A stretch of 64,000 nt of DNA from the NCBI RefSeq assembly GCF_900496965.1, contig NZ_UFQB01000014.1, positions 62,001 through 126,000 of the forward strand, written 5' to 3'. A program made the translations under genes and the position numbers. Positions 56,380-64,000 of this stretch are shown here, one piece after another. The notes under the pieces were generated by a model. The model made no database searches. It had not been told where the DNA came from and worked only from the letters and a program-made list of their open reading frames with translations. The stretch's first letter is position 1. Each line of letters opens with the position of its first letter. The stretch is from Achromobacter agilis (GTDB taxonomy: Bacteria; Pseudomonadota; Gammaproteobacteria; Burkholderiales; Burkholderiaceae_B).

Positions 56380-56511
56380 ATGAAAAATAAGGTCTTTCTC
56401 GTCATGCTGCTTTCGATCGCCGCGCTATCGGCGGGCTGCAACACTGTTGCGGGCGCCGGCAAGGACATCCAGCGAGGCGGGGAAAAGATAGAAGGCGCCG
56501 CCACCAAGTAG
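56380..56511 (+). CDS. entericidin-like small lipoprotein
   Basis: The 43-residue lipoprotein has a signal MKNKVFLVMLLSIAALSAGC with lipobox LSAGC, then NTVAGAGKDIQRGGEKIEGAAT, the entericidin A/B pattern. In E. coli these are stress-linked outer-membrane lipoproteins described as a toxin/antidote pair. Only one copy is here. AGGAG lies about 7 bases before the ATG; an ATG at 56374 is too close to it. A strong terminator follows. Confidence 0.9.
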   Translation: MKNKVFLVMLLSIAALSAGCNTVAGAGKDIQRGGEKIEGAATK

Positions 56512-56543
56512 GCGCGCCCCGTCAGCCGCGACCCCGGCCAAAG

Positions 56544-56587
56544 GCCGCACGTGAAATGCTCCAGCATTTCCCGCGCGGCTTTTTTTT
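56544..56587 (+). terminator. intrinsic terminator after entericidin gene
   Basis: An inner perfect stem GAAATGCT-CC-AGCATTTC lies inside an outer GCCGC.CG/CGCGCGGC stem, followed by eight T. Confidence 0.88.
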
Positions 56588-56660
56588 GCCGCCGGGCCGC
56601 CCCAAGGCCAAAACGCCCCCTTTGGGGGCAGCAAGCCGAAGGCGCGGCTGCCGCCTGCCC
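56588..56660 (+). repeat. GC-rich intergenic repeat, copy 6
   Basis: The copy has GCCGCCGGGCCGCCCCAAGG, CCCCCTTTGGGGGCAGCAAG and CCGAAGGCGCGG. It abuts the entericidin terminator and precedes the next lipoprotein gene. Confidence 0.7.
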
Positions 56661-56742
56661 GTGTTGCGCGGTGCGCGAAGCGAGGGCGCGTTTTAGGCTG
56701 GGGCATAATCTCGGAAATCCGAATCTTGAAGCGGGAAGTGTC

Positions 56743-57174
56743 ATGCGCAAGTCTGTGTGGGTGGGAATGGCGGTCGTGACTTTGTTGGTCGGCTGCGCGA
56801 GCAGAGGGGTCTACGAGTCCGATGCCGTCGTGAAGGAGACCTTCAGCGTCAATACCAACTACGAGGCCGCGTTCCGCCGCGCGGGCGAGTACGTGCGCGT
56901 CTGCCATGTCCAGGTGCAGCACGCCTACAACGTGGCCTATGCCTGGCGCCACGTGAAGGGCGAAAAGGGCGCGCCGGACGAGGTGCAACTCTATAAAGTG
57001 ACGGAGCCGGCCAAGGTGCTGGAGCTGATCTCCGCCGAAACCGATACCCCATCCACCTCCAAGGTAACCGTCACGGTGCTGGGCGAGGGCCAGTGGGACG
57101 CGGCCGAGATCGCCGCCGCCAAGGCGTCCATCCAGAGCGCCACGCCCATGTGCCGCAAGGGTGCCGAAGGCTGA
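56743..57174 (+). CDS. predicted lipoprotein, 143 aa
   Basis: The protein begins MRKSVWVGMAVVTLLVGC with lipobox LVGC (acylation at Cys18), then ASRGVYESDAVVKETFSVNTNYEAAFRRAGEY. The mature part is a mixed alpha/beta domain with two Cys (CHVQVQHAY and MCRKGAEG). GGGAAG lies before the ATG at 56743. Function unknown. The next gene starts three bases after its stop, so the pair is likely co-transcribed. Confidence 0.75.
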   Translation: MRKSVWVGMAVVTLLVGCASRGVYESDAVVKETFSVNTNYEAAFRRAGEYVRVCHVQVQHAYNVAYAWRHVKGEKGAPDEVQLYKVTEPAKVLELISAETDTPSTSKVTVTVLGEGQWDAAEIAAAKASIQSATPMCRKGAEG

Positions 57175-57177
57175 TCC

Positions 57178-57594
57178 ATGGATGCCCGCTCCCAGCAGAT
57201 CCGCGCCAGCGCCATGTCGTTTTCGCTGCTGGTCGGGGCGTTCCGCTTCCTGGGCTGGCTGAACGGCGGGGCCGCGCTGGTCCTGACGGGGTTTTCACTC
57301 GGCATCGTGGGCGGGGACATCGCCGCGCCCGATCTGCAACTACCGCTGGAGCTGCTGCTTGCCGGTCTGCTGGCGAGCTGCGTGGGGGCGCTGTTTGCCT
57401 ACCTGGCCCAGGTCAGCCTGTTGCGCCAAGGCTACAGCGGACACCTGACGCGCGCCCATTGGCCGGCGCAGTTGCTGGCCATGCTTTGCTACCTGCTGAG
57501 CGCGCTGGCCTTCTGCGCGGCCTGCTGGCTGGCCGCTGGGCAGGCGCTGGCGGATCCTCCCCAGATGACGGCCTATGTGGGCCGTTATTTTTGA
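57178..57594 (+). CDS. small membrane protein, 138 aa
   Basis: I do not recognise this protein. It has three or four hydrophobic segments (about residues 25-50, 58-80 and 102-122) and a short polar N-terminus. It begins 3 bases after the stop of the lipoprotein gene, so it is probably its translational partner. No catalytic motif is visible. Confidence 0.6.
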   Translation: MDARSQQIRASAMSFSLLVGAFRFLGWLNGGAALVLTGFSLGIVGGDIAAPDLQLPLELLLAGLLASCVGALFAYLAQVSLLRQGYSGHLTRAHWPAQLLAMLCYLLSALAFCAACWLAAGQALADPPQMTAYVGRYF

Positions 57595-57619
57595 GGGTAA
57601 ACCCGTGTGCGCAAAAATG

Positions 57620-57647
57620 TTGGACTTGCATTTGTGTTGGGAATAAT
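57620..57647 (+). promoter_or_regulatory. pyrB promoter
   Basis: TTGGAC (57620-57625) and AATAAT (57642-57647) with a 16-bp spacer form a credible sigma70 promoter. The 19-bp dyad at 57646-57664 begins at the end of the -10 box, so a bound repressor would overlap the start site. Confidence 0.55.
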
Positions 57648-57664
57648 ATGCGCACTGCGTATAT
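57646..57664. promoter_or_regulatory. 19-bp dyad at the pyrB start region
   Basis: ATATGCGCACTGCGTATAT is an inverted repeat with a G-T pair near each end and a central C. It overlaps the predicted pyrB transcription start. It is a candidate operator for the HTH domain of PyrB itself or for another regulator. Confidence 0.45.
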
Positions 57665-57690
57665 AAATCCTCCTCTTTTTGGGGCCCGTC

Positions 57691-58983
57691 ATGACCATCT
57701 CCCAGCAAGCCTTCCTGCGCGACGCCATGCGGCGCCTGAACCTGACGCGTGACGTTTTCGCCACCCGCATCGGCGTCAAGCGCCGGGCATTGGATACCTG
57801 GCTGCTGCCCGAGGGGTCGCAGGAGTTCCGGGCGATGCCGGAAGTGGTGCAGCGCTTCGTCAGCGAAATCGTGCAGAACGGCGTTTTGCTGGAAAAATAT
57901 ACGCAAAGCGTACAAGAAGGCCCGCTGCGTGACCGCATTGCCGTAGAAGGCAAGCATCAACTGCTGTCGGTGGACCAGTTCACCCGCGAGTCCGTCGAGG
58001 ACCTGTTCCGCGTGGCCGACATGATGCAGCCGATCGCGCGCCGCCAGAAAGTCTCGCGTGTGCTGGAAGGCGCCGTGCTGGGCAACCTGTTTTTCGAGGC
58101 CAGCACGCGTACCCGAGTGAGCTTCGGTTCTGCATTCTGCCGCCTGGGCGGCTCGGTGTGCGACACCACGGGCTTCACGTTTTCGTCCATGGCCAAGGGC
58201 GAATCCATCTACGACACCAGCCGCGTCATGAGTGGCTACGTGGATGCCATGGTCATCCGCCATCCGGACCAGGGCTCGGTTGCCGAGTTCGCCCGCGCCA
58301 CCAACATCCCTGTGGTCAACGGTGGAGACGGCCCTGGCGAACACCCCAGCCAGGCCTTGCTGGACCTGTACACGATCCTCACCGAGTTCTCGCGCCTGGG
58401 CAAGCTGCTGGATGGCGCCCACATCGCCATGGTCGGCGACCTGAAGTACGGCCGCACGGTGCATTCGCTCATCAAGCTGATGGCGCTGTACAAGAACGTG
58501 AAGTTCTCGTTGGTGTCGCCCAAGGGCCTGGAGATGCCGTCCTACATCATCGAGCAGGCCAGCCGCAACGGTAACGTGATCGAGCAGAAGAGTTCGCTGG
58601 CCGAAGGGCTGGCCGGCGCGGACGTGATCTACGCGACGCGCGTGCAGAAAGAGCGCTTCGCCAACGAAGAGAACGAGGGCTACACGCCGGACTTTCAGAT
58701 CAATCGCGCCATCATCGACGCCTACTGCAGCCCCGAGACCATCGTGATGCATCCGCTGCCGCGCGACAGCCGCCCCGGCGCGAACGACCTGAGCGTCGAC
58801 CTGAACCACGATCCGCGTCTGGCGATCTTCCGCCAGACGGACAATGGCATTCCCATCCGCATGGCGATCTTCGCGGTGCTGCTGGGCGTGGAAGGGTTGG
58901 TCCAGCATTCGTTGCGCGACGTGACGTGGCAGCATCCGTCCCATGTCGGACCGGACGATTCGACCTTCCACGGCCTGGATTGA
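57691..58983 (+). CDS. pyrB: aspartate carbamoyltransferase with N-terminal HTH
   Basis: The enzyme transfers carbamoyl from carbamoyl phosphate to aspartate, the committed step of pyrimidine synthesis. The C-terminal part (about residues 85-420) is a full catalytic chain with FFEASTRTRVSF, GDGPGEHPSQALLDLYT and MHPLPR, all needed for substrate binding. The first 60 residues form an extra helix-turn-helix-like domain (FLRDAMRRLNLTRDVFATRIGVKRRALDTWLLP). At 430 residues it is about 120 longer than the E. coli chain. No PyrI regulatory chain is adjacent. The ATG at 57691 gives the natural MTISQQAFL start. Confidence 0.93.
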   Translation: MTISQQAFLRDAMRRLNLTRDVFATRIGVKRRALDTWLLPEGSQEFRAMPEVVQRFVSEIVQNGVLLEKYTQSVQEGPLRDRIAVEGKHQLLSVDQFTRESVEDLFRVADMMQPIARRQKVSRVLEGAVLGNLFFEASTRTRVSFGSAFCRLGGSVCDTTGFTFSSMAKGESIYDTSRVMSGYVDAMVIRHPDQGSVAEFARATNIPVVNGGDGPGEHPSQALLDLYTILTEFSRLGKLLDGAHIAMVGDLKYGRTVHSLIKLMALYKNVKFSLVSPKGLEMPSYIIEQASRNGNVIEQKSSLAEGLAGADVIYATRVQKERFANEENEGYTPDFQINRAIIDAYCSPETIVMHPLPRDSRPGANDLSVDLNHDPRLAIFRQTDNGIPIRMAIFAVLLGVEGLVQHSLRDVTWQHPSHVGPDDSTFHGLD

Positions 58984-59130
58984 ACGCTGCATCGGGCCGA
59001 ATACCCCCTGCCGCGGCGCCGCCTGGCCCGCCTGGGCAGGGGTTTTCAAGCATAATCCGCGCTAGCTTTTCCTGTCGCTTGTCGCGTGTCGTTTTCTCGA
59101 CGCGCCCTGGAGCCTTCGGGCGGATTATCT

Positions 59131-60567
59131 ATGTCTTCAAGCAGTCTTGGCATCCCGTCTTCTCCTGACCGGTCCGATGATGCGCCCGGCCTGGCGTGCT
59201 ACCTGAGCGCGTCCAACGAGCAGGCCTGGGAAGCGGTCTACCAGTCTGTCGACGCCTATACCCGCGGCCAGGTCGCGGCGGTGGTGGCCGATAGCGTGTC
59301 GCAATTGGTGGATATGTTCTATTCCGTCTTGCTGGCCGATGCCGAGGCGGGGCCGCGCCTGTCGCACGAAATCGTGGCCACCCGGCTGCACAGCGGCATG
59401 ACCCGCTGGCTCAAGGGGCTGCTGTGCGTGCGCGATCAGGGCGACATCAGCGCTCTGATGTCCACCCAGAAAAAAGTGGGCGAGGTACATGCCCGCGTCC
59501 ATATCCCCATGCACCTGGTGATGGCCGGCGCCCGCATCCTGAAGAACGAGATCGCCCAGCGCCTGCGCGCCAGCGACCTGGACGGCATGGCCGCCTCCGT
59601 CGCCACGCAGTACGTATGCAATCTGTTCGATCTGGCCGTCGAGCAGATGAGCCGCGCGTTCATGCGCGACATCAGCCGCGGCGCCCGCAACGACGAAGCC
59701 TACCGGCTCTTTGCCCTTGGGCAGAACATTTCCACCGAACGCGAGCGGCAGCGCGCGGCGTTGCTGGAATGGAGCCAGGCCGTGCTGATCGGCCTGCATT
59801 ACCGCGCGCCAGGGCAGGCCTTGCCGCGCCTGGCGGCGTCCGAGTTCGGCCTGTGGCTGCAGCACAAGGGCGGCGCGATGTTCGAAAGCGCGCCGGCCCT
59901 GCAGCAGATCACCGAAGCGGTCGCGCGGCTGGACCAGGATGTGTTGCCCCGGCTGATGCGGGACGAAACGCCGGGCCAGGCGTCCTCCATGCCCGACCAC
60001 GTGCGCGAATTGCAGGAGCTGGTGGCGCGCATCAAGCATCTGCTCAATGGCCTGTTCGACATGGTGGCCGAGATCGAGAGCGGCAGCGACCCGCTGACCA
60101 ACGTGCTGAACCGCCGGTTCCTGCCGTCGGTGATCGGCCGCGAGATTTCCATTGCGCGCCGGCAGCGCAGCGAGTTTTCCGTGGTGCTGCTGGACATCGA
60201 CCATTTCAAGGCCGTCAACGACGAACACGGCCACGCCGGCGGCGACCAGGTGCTGCGCCAGTTCGCGGAGGTGCTGCACCAGTCGTGCCGGTCGAGCGAT
60301 TTCGTGTTCCGTTATGGCGGAGAGGAGTTCCTGGTGGTGCTGGTGGACGCCGGGCGGGAAGCGGCGCTGGCCGCGGCGGAGAAGCTGGGCGCCGAGATCC
60401 GCCGCCACCTGTTCACCGTTGCCGAGGCCGGCCCGCTGCACATCACGGCCAGCATCGGTGTCGCGACGTTCGACGGCCACCCGGACTACGCCTATCTCAT
60501 CGACCGTGCCGACAAGGCGCTCTACCGGGCCAAGCAAGCGGGCCGGGACCGCTGCGAGACCGCATAG
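59131..60567 (+). CDS. globin-coupled diguanylate cyclase, BpeGReg-like
   Basis: This 478-residue heme sensor makes cyclic di-GMP from two GTP. The N-terminal globin (about residues 25-170) keeps a candidate distal Tyr64 (MFYSVLL) and proximal His120 (GEVH). Both differ from the Bordetella BpeGReg residues Tyr43/His99 by the same offset of 21. A linking domain follows. The GGDEF domain (about 320-478) has an intact active site RYGGEEF and an I-site RSSD five residues upstream, so product feedback is expected. The ATG at 59131 is my choice; an ATG at 59086 would add 15 residues. Oxygen control of c-di-GMP is inferred. Confidence 0.88.
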   Translation: MSSSSLGIPSSPDRSDDAPGLACYLSASNEQAWEAVYQSVDAYTRGQVAAVVADSVSQLVDMFYSVLLADAEAGPRLSHEIVATRLHSGMTRWLKGLLCVRDQGDISALMSTQKKVGEVHARVHIPMHLVMAGARILKNEIAQRLRASDLDGMAASVATQYVCNLFDLAVEQMSRAFMRDISRGARNDEAYRLFALGQNISTERERQRAALLEWSQAVLIGLHYRAPGQALPRLAASEFGLWLQHKGGAMFESAPALQQITEAVARLDQDVLPRLMRDETPGQASSMPDHVRELQELVARIKHLLNGLFDMVAEIESGSDPLTNVLNRRFLPSVIGREISIARRQRSEFSVVLLDIDHFKAVNDEHGHAGGDQVLRQFAEVLHQSCRSSDFVFRYGGEEFLVVLVDAGREAALAAAEKLGAEIRRHLFTVAEAGPLHITASIGVATFDGHPDYAYLIDRADKALYRAKQAGRDRCETA

Positions 60568-60592
60568 AAAACGCCCCCGAGGGGGCGTTTTC
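60567..60592. terminator. bidirectional terminator
   Basis: The stem AAAACGCCCC-N4-GGGGCGTTTT is A/T-flanked on both sides. It ends the cyclase gene and the convergent rdgC gene. Confidence 0.88.
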
Positions 60593-60635
60593 ATTGGGCT
60601 GGACGGGGCAGGGCGCATGCCTTGCCGCCAGGGCC

Positions 60636-61535
60636 TTACACCTTCTTTTCGCCGCCCAGCGCGTCGACCAGCTCGGCCATCATTTTGGCCACTTCGCCCG
60701 TCATCAGCATCATGTCGGAATCGAACTTCTCGTCGTCGTTGGCTGCCACGCCTTCGTTGCCTTCCTTCAGCACGTCCAGGGGCGCCACGCGCTTGATGTC
60801 CAGGCCTTCGGTCAGCACGAACGAAATGCGGTCGGCCCAGGTCATGGCCAGGCGGGTGCACTGCTTGCCGGACTGGATGTGGCGGCGCACGTCGTCGGCG
60901 TCGATGGAATGCTTGACGTAGCGGATGGCCGCGCCGCTTTCTCCCGAGGAACGCAGTTCGGTGTCCTGGTCGATGGAAAAGTTGACGGGGGCTTCGTCTT
61001 CGGCCAGCCAGCCGGTCATCGCCGACGCGGGCGATTGCGCCACGTACAGGTTCTCGAGGGGGAAGGGGTCGATGCACTTGGCCAGCAGACCGATGACTTC
61101 GTCGGCCTTGGCCGAGGCGGCGGCATCGACGACGAGCCAGTGGTTCTGCGTGTCGATCCACACCCGGGTGTCGCGGTACACGCTGAAGGCGCGCGGCAGG
61201 AGCTCGTCCGTGACGCGTTCCTTGATTTCCTTCATCTGCTTGCGGCCCGGCTTGTAGCCTTGCTGCTCTTCGATCTCCTGGGCGCGCGCCTTGGCGACCT
61301 GGTTCACGACGGTGCCCGGCAGGAGCTTCTTTTCAGCGCGCAGGCTGAGCAGGATCTGGCCATTGATCACATGGGCCAGTCCGCCGTTTTCACGCGGCGG
61401 AACCCAGCCCAGGCTTTGCATTTCCAGGTTGTTGCCGGCTTGGTAGGCATGCCGCGCCAGCGTTTCTTCAAGCTGGTCGCCGATCAGCGTCCACGGCGAG
61501 GAGAGGCGATAAATCTTGAGATTCTTGAACCACAT
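60636..61535 (-). CDS. rdgC: recombination-associated protein RdgC
   Basis: RdgC is a ring-shaped DNA-binding protein that limits RecA loading. The 299-residue protein begins [11 protein letters not shown] and has the family pieces [31 protein letters not shown]-like and [24 protein letters not shown]. Length and start are normal. It is convergent with the globin-coupled cyclase. Confidence 0.96.
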   Translation of the reverse strand: MWFKNLKIYRLSSPWTLIGDQLEETLARHAYQAGNNLEMQSLGWVPPRENGGLAHVINGQILLSLRAEKKLLPGTVVNQVAKARAQEIEEQQGYKPGRKQMKEIKERVTDELLPRAFSVYRDTRVWIDTQNHWLVVDAAASAKADEVIGLLAKCIDPFPLENLYVAQSPASAMTGWLAEDEAPVNFSIDQDTELRSSGESGAAIRYVKHSIDADDVRRHIQSGKQCTRLAMTWADRISFVLTEGLDIKRVAPLDVLKEGNEGVAANDDEKFDSDMMLMTGEVAKMMAELVDALGGEKKV

Positions 61536-61685
61536 GAGCGTCGGCCAAAAGGGGAGATTCTATACGACGCGGGCACATTGCCGAAGTGCGGCAATACGAC
61601 AGCGGGCTGCGACACCTTCTGTCACTGACATCGGCCGGCCTATGCGCTAATGTCCGCGGCAGCAATGTCGAATTGGAGATAACAA

Positions 61686-61895
61686 ATGAAGATCATTGGC
61701 GTCATCCTGATCGTCCTGGGCATCGCCGCCCTGGCCTACAAAGGCTTCAACTACAAATCCGAGGAGACCGTGCTGCAGATCGGATCGGTGAAGGCCACCG
61801 CCGAAACCGAGAAGTCGGTGGCGATCCCGGCCTGGGCCGGCATCGCGGCCATCGTGGCGGGCGTGGTTGCGATCGGCGTGGGCATGCGCCGCTGA
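61686..61895 (+). CDS. small inner-membrane protein, 69 aa
   Basis: The protein has two hydrophobic segments (residues 3-20 and about 47-66) separated by a short polar loop. GGAGATAACA ends two bases before the ATG. The look is that of small DUF3185-type proteins, but I am not sure of that name. A 9-bp hairpin with a T tail follows. Confidence 0.75.
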   Translation: MKIIGVILIVLGIAALAYKGFNYKSEETVLQIGSVKATAETEKSVAIPAWAGIAAIVAGVVAIGVGMRR

Positions 61896-61931
61896 TTGCA
61901 GCGAAGCGCCGGGGCCGCTGGCCGGCCGATG

Positions 61932-61962
61932 AATGGCGACTGCGTTGCGGTCGCCATTTTGC
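61932..61962 (+). terminator. terminator after the 69-aa gene
   Basis: The stem AATGGCGAC-N9-GTCGCCATT runs into TTTT. It lies 37 bases past the stop codon. Confidence 0.75.
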
Positions 61963-61973
61963 GTCCGGGGTCC

Positions 61974-62013
61974 GAAAAAAAAAAGCGGCCCGGCTCAATA
62001 AAGGCCGGGCCGG
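61974..62013 (-). terminator. unassigned minus-strand intrinsic terminator
   Basis: On the minus strand, CGGCCCGGC-N9-GCCGGGCCG is followed by ten T. The MFS gene already has its own terminator about 290 bases earlier on this strand, so the transcript that ends here is unknown. Confidence 0.75.
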
Positions 62014-62228
62014 TACGGGAGCACACAATACCGCGTCATAAAAGGCTCGCGGGGAACGCGGTATCGGTGTCAGAACACTGGCCCTGCAATCTTCCGACAG
62101 GGGGATCAATCGTCGGCTGATCTGGCGCAAGACCGTAATCTGAGCGCTCAGTCTAATGTCGGCGGTCTGACATGGTCCTGAATCGGCGAAATACGTCGAA
62201 TCTGCCATCCGCGCACCGTCAATCTCCT
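62014..62228. other. 215-bp intergenic region without a gene
   Basis: No protein gene is supported. The stretch lies immediately upstream of the minus-strand terminator. It contains a CTGAGCGCTCAG palindrome (62141-62152) and a decayed GTGTCAGAACAC near 62067. It could encode a small RNA on the minus strand. Confidence 0.4.
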
Positions 62229-62299
62229 CGGCCGCCAAGGCGGGACAGCCGCCCTTGGGGGGGCAGCAAGCGTGCGCAGCACGCGCAGCGTGGGGGGCT
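62229..62299 (+). repeat. GC-rich intergenic repeat, copy 7
   Basis: The copy has GGCCGCCAAGGCGGGACAGC, CCTTGGGGGGGCAGCAAGC and a GTGCGCAGCACGCGC hairpin, then GTGGGGGG. It lies just beyond the terminator of the MFS gene. Confidence 0.7.
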
Positions 62300-62303
62300 C
62301 ACA

Positions 62304-62330
62304 TAAAAAAAAAGCTCCATAAGGAGCTTT
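62304..62330 (-). terminator. intrinsic terminator of the MFS symporter gene
   Basis: On the minus strand the stem AAAGCTCC-TTAT-GGAGCTTT is followed by a run of T. It lies 48 bases past the MFS stop codon. Confidence 0.9.
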
Positions 62331-62377
62331 GAAGGGCCGGGCGGGCGCAGCAGTCCCGTCCGGCGGGGGATGGACGT

Positions 62378-64000
62378 TCAGGCGTTGATGTCGTTGTCCT
62401 TGGTTTCACGCACGAACAGCGTGCCGATGACGAGAGTCATGACCGCGATGATGATCGGATACCACAAGCCGTCGTAGATGTTGCCGGTTGCGGCAACCAC
62501 CGCGAAGGCCACCGGGGGCAGGAAGCCGCCGAACCAACCGTTGCCGATGTGGTAGGGCAGGCTCATCGACGTGTAGCGGATGCGCGTCGGGAACATTTCC
62601 ACCAGCATGGCGGCGATCGGGCCGTACACCATGGTGACGTAGATGACCAGGATGGTCAGCAGCGCGACGACCATGACGTTGTTGGTCTGCGCCGGATCGG
62701 CCTTGGCGGGATAGCCGTGGCTGCGGATCGCGCTGGTCAGCGACTTGTCCAGTTCCGCGACCTTGGCCTTGAAATCGGCCGCCGGCATCGTCTTGCCGTC
62801 GAACGAGGCGAACTCGTCATTGCCGATCTTGACCTTGGCGACCGAGCCTGCCGGCGCGGCTTCGTTCTTGTAGTTCACCGAGTTGCGGGCCATGAACGAC
62901 TTGACCACGTCGCAGGAGCTGGTGAACGACGAAGTGCCCACGGGGTTGAACTGGAACGAGCAGGTGGCCGGATCGGCGATCACGGTGACCGGCGCCGAGG
63001 CCTGCGCCTTTTCCAGCGCGGGGTTGGCAAAGTGCGTGAGACCTTGGAAGATCGGGAAGTAGGTGACCGCGGCGATCAGGCAGCCCGCCATAATGATGGG
63101 CTTGCGGCCGATCCTGTCCGACAGCGCGCCGAAGATCACGAAGAACGGCGTGCCGATCAGCAGCGCGACCGCGATCATGATGTTGGCGGTGTTCGCGTCG
63201 ACCTTCAGGGTCTGCGTCAGGAAGAACAGGGCGTAGAACTGGCCGGTGTACCAGACCACGGCCTGGCCGGCAGTCAGGCCCAGCAAGGCCAGGATCACGA
63301 CCTTCAGGTTTTTCCATTGGCCGAAGGATTCGGTGATCGGCGCCTTGGAGCCCTTGCCTTCTTCCTTCATGCGCTTGAAGGTCGGCGATTCGCTCAGTTG
63401 CAGGCGGATCCACACCGAGATGCCCAGCAGGACGACCGAGATCAGGAACGGAATGCGCCAGCCCCAGGCCTTGAAGTCGTCTTCGCCCATGAACGTGCGG
63501 ATGCCGAGGATGACCAGCAGCGACAGGAACAGGCCCAGCGTTGCGGTGGTCTGGATCCAGGACGTGTAGAAACCGCGGCGGCCATGCGGCGCGTGCTCGG
63601 CGACGTAGGTCGCGGCGCCGCCGTATTCGCCGCCCAGCGCCAGCCCTTGCAGCAGGCGCAGGCCGATCAGGATGGCCGGCGCCGCCAGGCCGATGCTGGC
63701 ATAGCTGGGCAAGACCCCGACGAGGAAGGTCGACAGGCCCATGATCACGATCGTGACCAGGAAGGTGTACTTGCGTCCGACGAGGTCGCCCAGGCGGCCG
63801 AACACCAGCGCGCCGAAGGGCCGCACCGCGAAACCGGCCGCGAAGGCCAGCAGCGCGAAGATGAAGCCCGCGGTGGGGTTCACGCCCGAGAAAAAGTGTT
63901 GCGCGATGATGGCTGCGAGCGAGCCGTAGAGATAGAAGTCGTACCACTCGAAAACCGTGCCCAGGGACGACGCAAAGATGACGCGGCGCTCATCCTTGGT
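62378..64000 (-). CDS. MFS metabolite:H+ symporter (partial)
   Basis: The gene runs off the right edge, so the N-terminus is missing; 540 residues are visible. The first visible residues, VFEWYDFYLYGSLAAIIAQHFF, are the MHS-family signature near the first helix. GRLGDLVGRKYTFLVT and LRLLQGLALGGEYGGAATYVAEHAP follow. The gene is a metabolite:H+ symporter of the ShiA/ProP/KgtP type. A soluble insert of about 105 residues interrupts the C-terminal half (near residues 330-440 of the visible part). The substrate is unknown. A terminator follows the stop codon. Confidence 0.9.
   Translation of the reverse strand, partial: TKDERRVIFASSLGTVFEWYDFYLYGSLAAIIAQHFFSGVNPTAGFIFALLAFAAGFAVRPFGALVFGRLGDLVGRKYTFLVTIVIMGLSTFLVGVLPSYASIGLAAPAILIGLRLLQGLALGGEYGGAATYVAEHAPHGRRGFYTSWIQTTATLGLFLSLLVILGIRTFMGEDDFKAWGWRIPFLISVVLLGISVWIRLQLSESPTFKRMKEEGKGSKAPITESFGQWKNLKVVILALLGLTAGQAVVWYTGQFYALFFLTQTLKVDANTANIMIAVALLIGTPFFVIFGALSDRIGRKPIIMAGCLIAAVTYFPIFQGLTHFANPALEKAQASAPVTVIADPATCSFQFNPVGTSSFTSSCDVVKSFMARNSVNYKNEAAPAGSVAKVKIGNDEFASFDGKTMPAADFKAKVAELDKSLTSAIRSHGYPAKADPAQTNNVMVVALLTILVIYVTMVYGPIAAMLVEMFPTRIRYTSMSLPYHIGNGWFGGFLPPVAFAVVAATGNIYDGLWYPIIIAVMTLVIGTLFVRETKDNDINA

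Overview
The window reads as chromosome of a high-GC betaproteobacterium, most likely family Alcaligenaceae (Bordetella/Achromobacter group). This rests on gene content: an rpsF-priB-rpsR-rplI ribosomal operon, infB-rbfA-truB-typA order, two tricarboxylate-receptor (Bug) binding proteins, several LysR regulators, and a globin-coupled diguanylate cyclase that resembles Bordetella BpeGReg. The genus assignment is inference. I see no integrase, insertion sequence, prophage, plasmid or CRISPR array. The repeats present are short intergenic families.

Layout. 1-6160: translation block infB, rbfA, truB, typA. 6236-9806: a LysR regulator divergent from a Bug receptor and an AbgB-like M20 amidohydrolase. 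9807-10298: a gene-free island of 63-bp and 27-bp repeats. 10299-15500: LOG-family protein head to head with polA, then a ZIP metal transporter and a dienelactone hydrolase. 15501-22000: repeats, a Na/Pi cotransporter, L-serine dehydratase, HtpX protease, an EamA transporter and a mercaptopyruvate sulfurtransferase. 22025-24347: a LysR/MFS divergent pair. 24287-31940: a phosphonate (2-aminoethylphosphonate type) uptake and degradation cluster, with a PhnZ-like HD oxygenase, a LysR regulator, ABC transporter, PhnX and an FAD oxidoreductase. A Rieske oxygenase follows on the other strand. 33549-36652: an acyltransferase, a second Bug receptor and a divergent IclR regulator. 36735-41747: the isoprenoid operon xseB-ispA-dxs, then folE2 and a DUF817 membrane protein. 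41963-45869: rpsF-priB-rpsR-rplI, then a kinase-like protein coupled to dnaB. 45897-53033: mostly small or regulatory genes (BASS transporter, pdxA, Lrp, DedA, MocR). 53054: initiator tRNA-fMet. 53524-57594: several small unknown genes and lipoproteins, including a Nif11-like protein. 57691-61895: pyrB with an N-terminal helix-turn-helix extension, the globin-coupled diguanylate cyclase, rdgC and a small membrane protein. 62378-64000: a metabolite:H+ symporter running off the right edge.

The most interesting signals are these: (1) a phosphonate cluster with a hydrolase but no PhnW transaminase, where an FAD oxidoreductase may supply phosphonoacetaldehyde, plus a PhnZ without PhnY; (2) an aspartate carbamoyltransferase with an HTH domain whose own promoter carries a 19-bp dyad; (3) four copies of an exactly 63-bp element with palindromic ends; (4) two copies of a 95-bp element with inverted DnaA-box-like 9-mers; (5) an unexplained minus-strand intrinsic terminator that may end a small RNA. 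All functional calls come from reading motifs; no database search was run.
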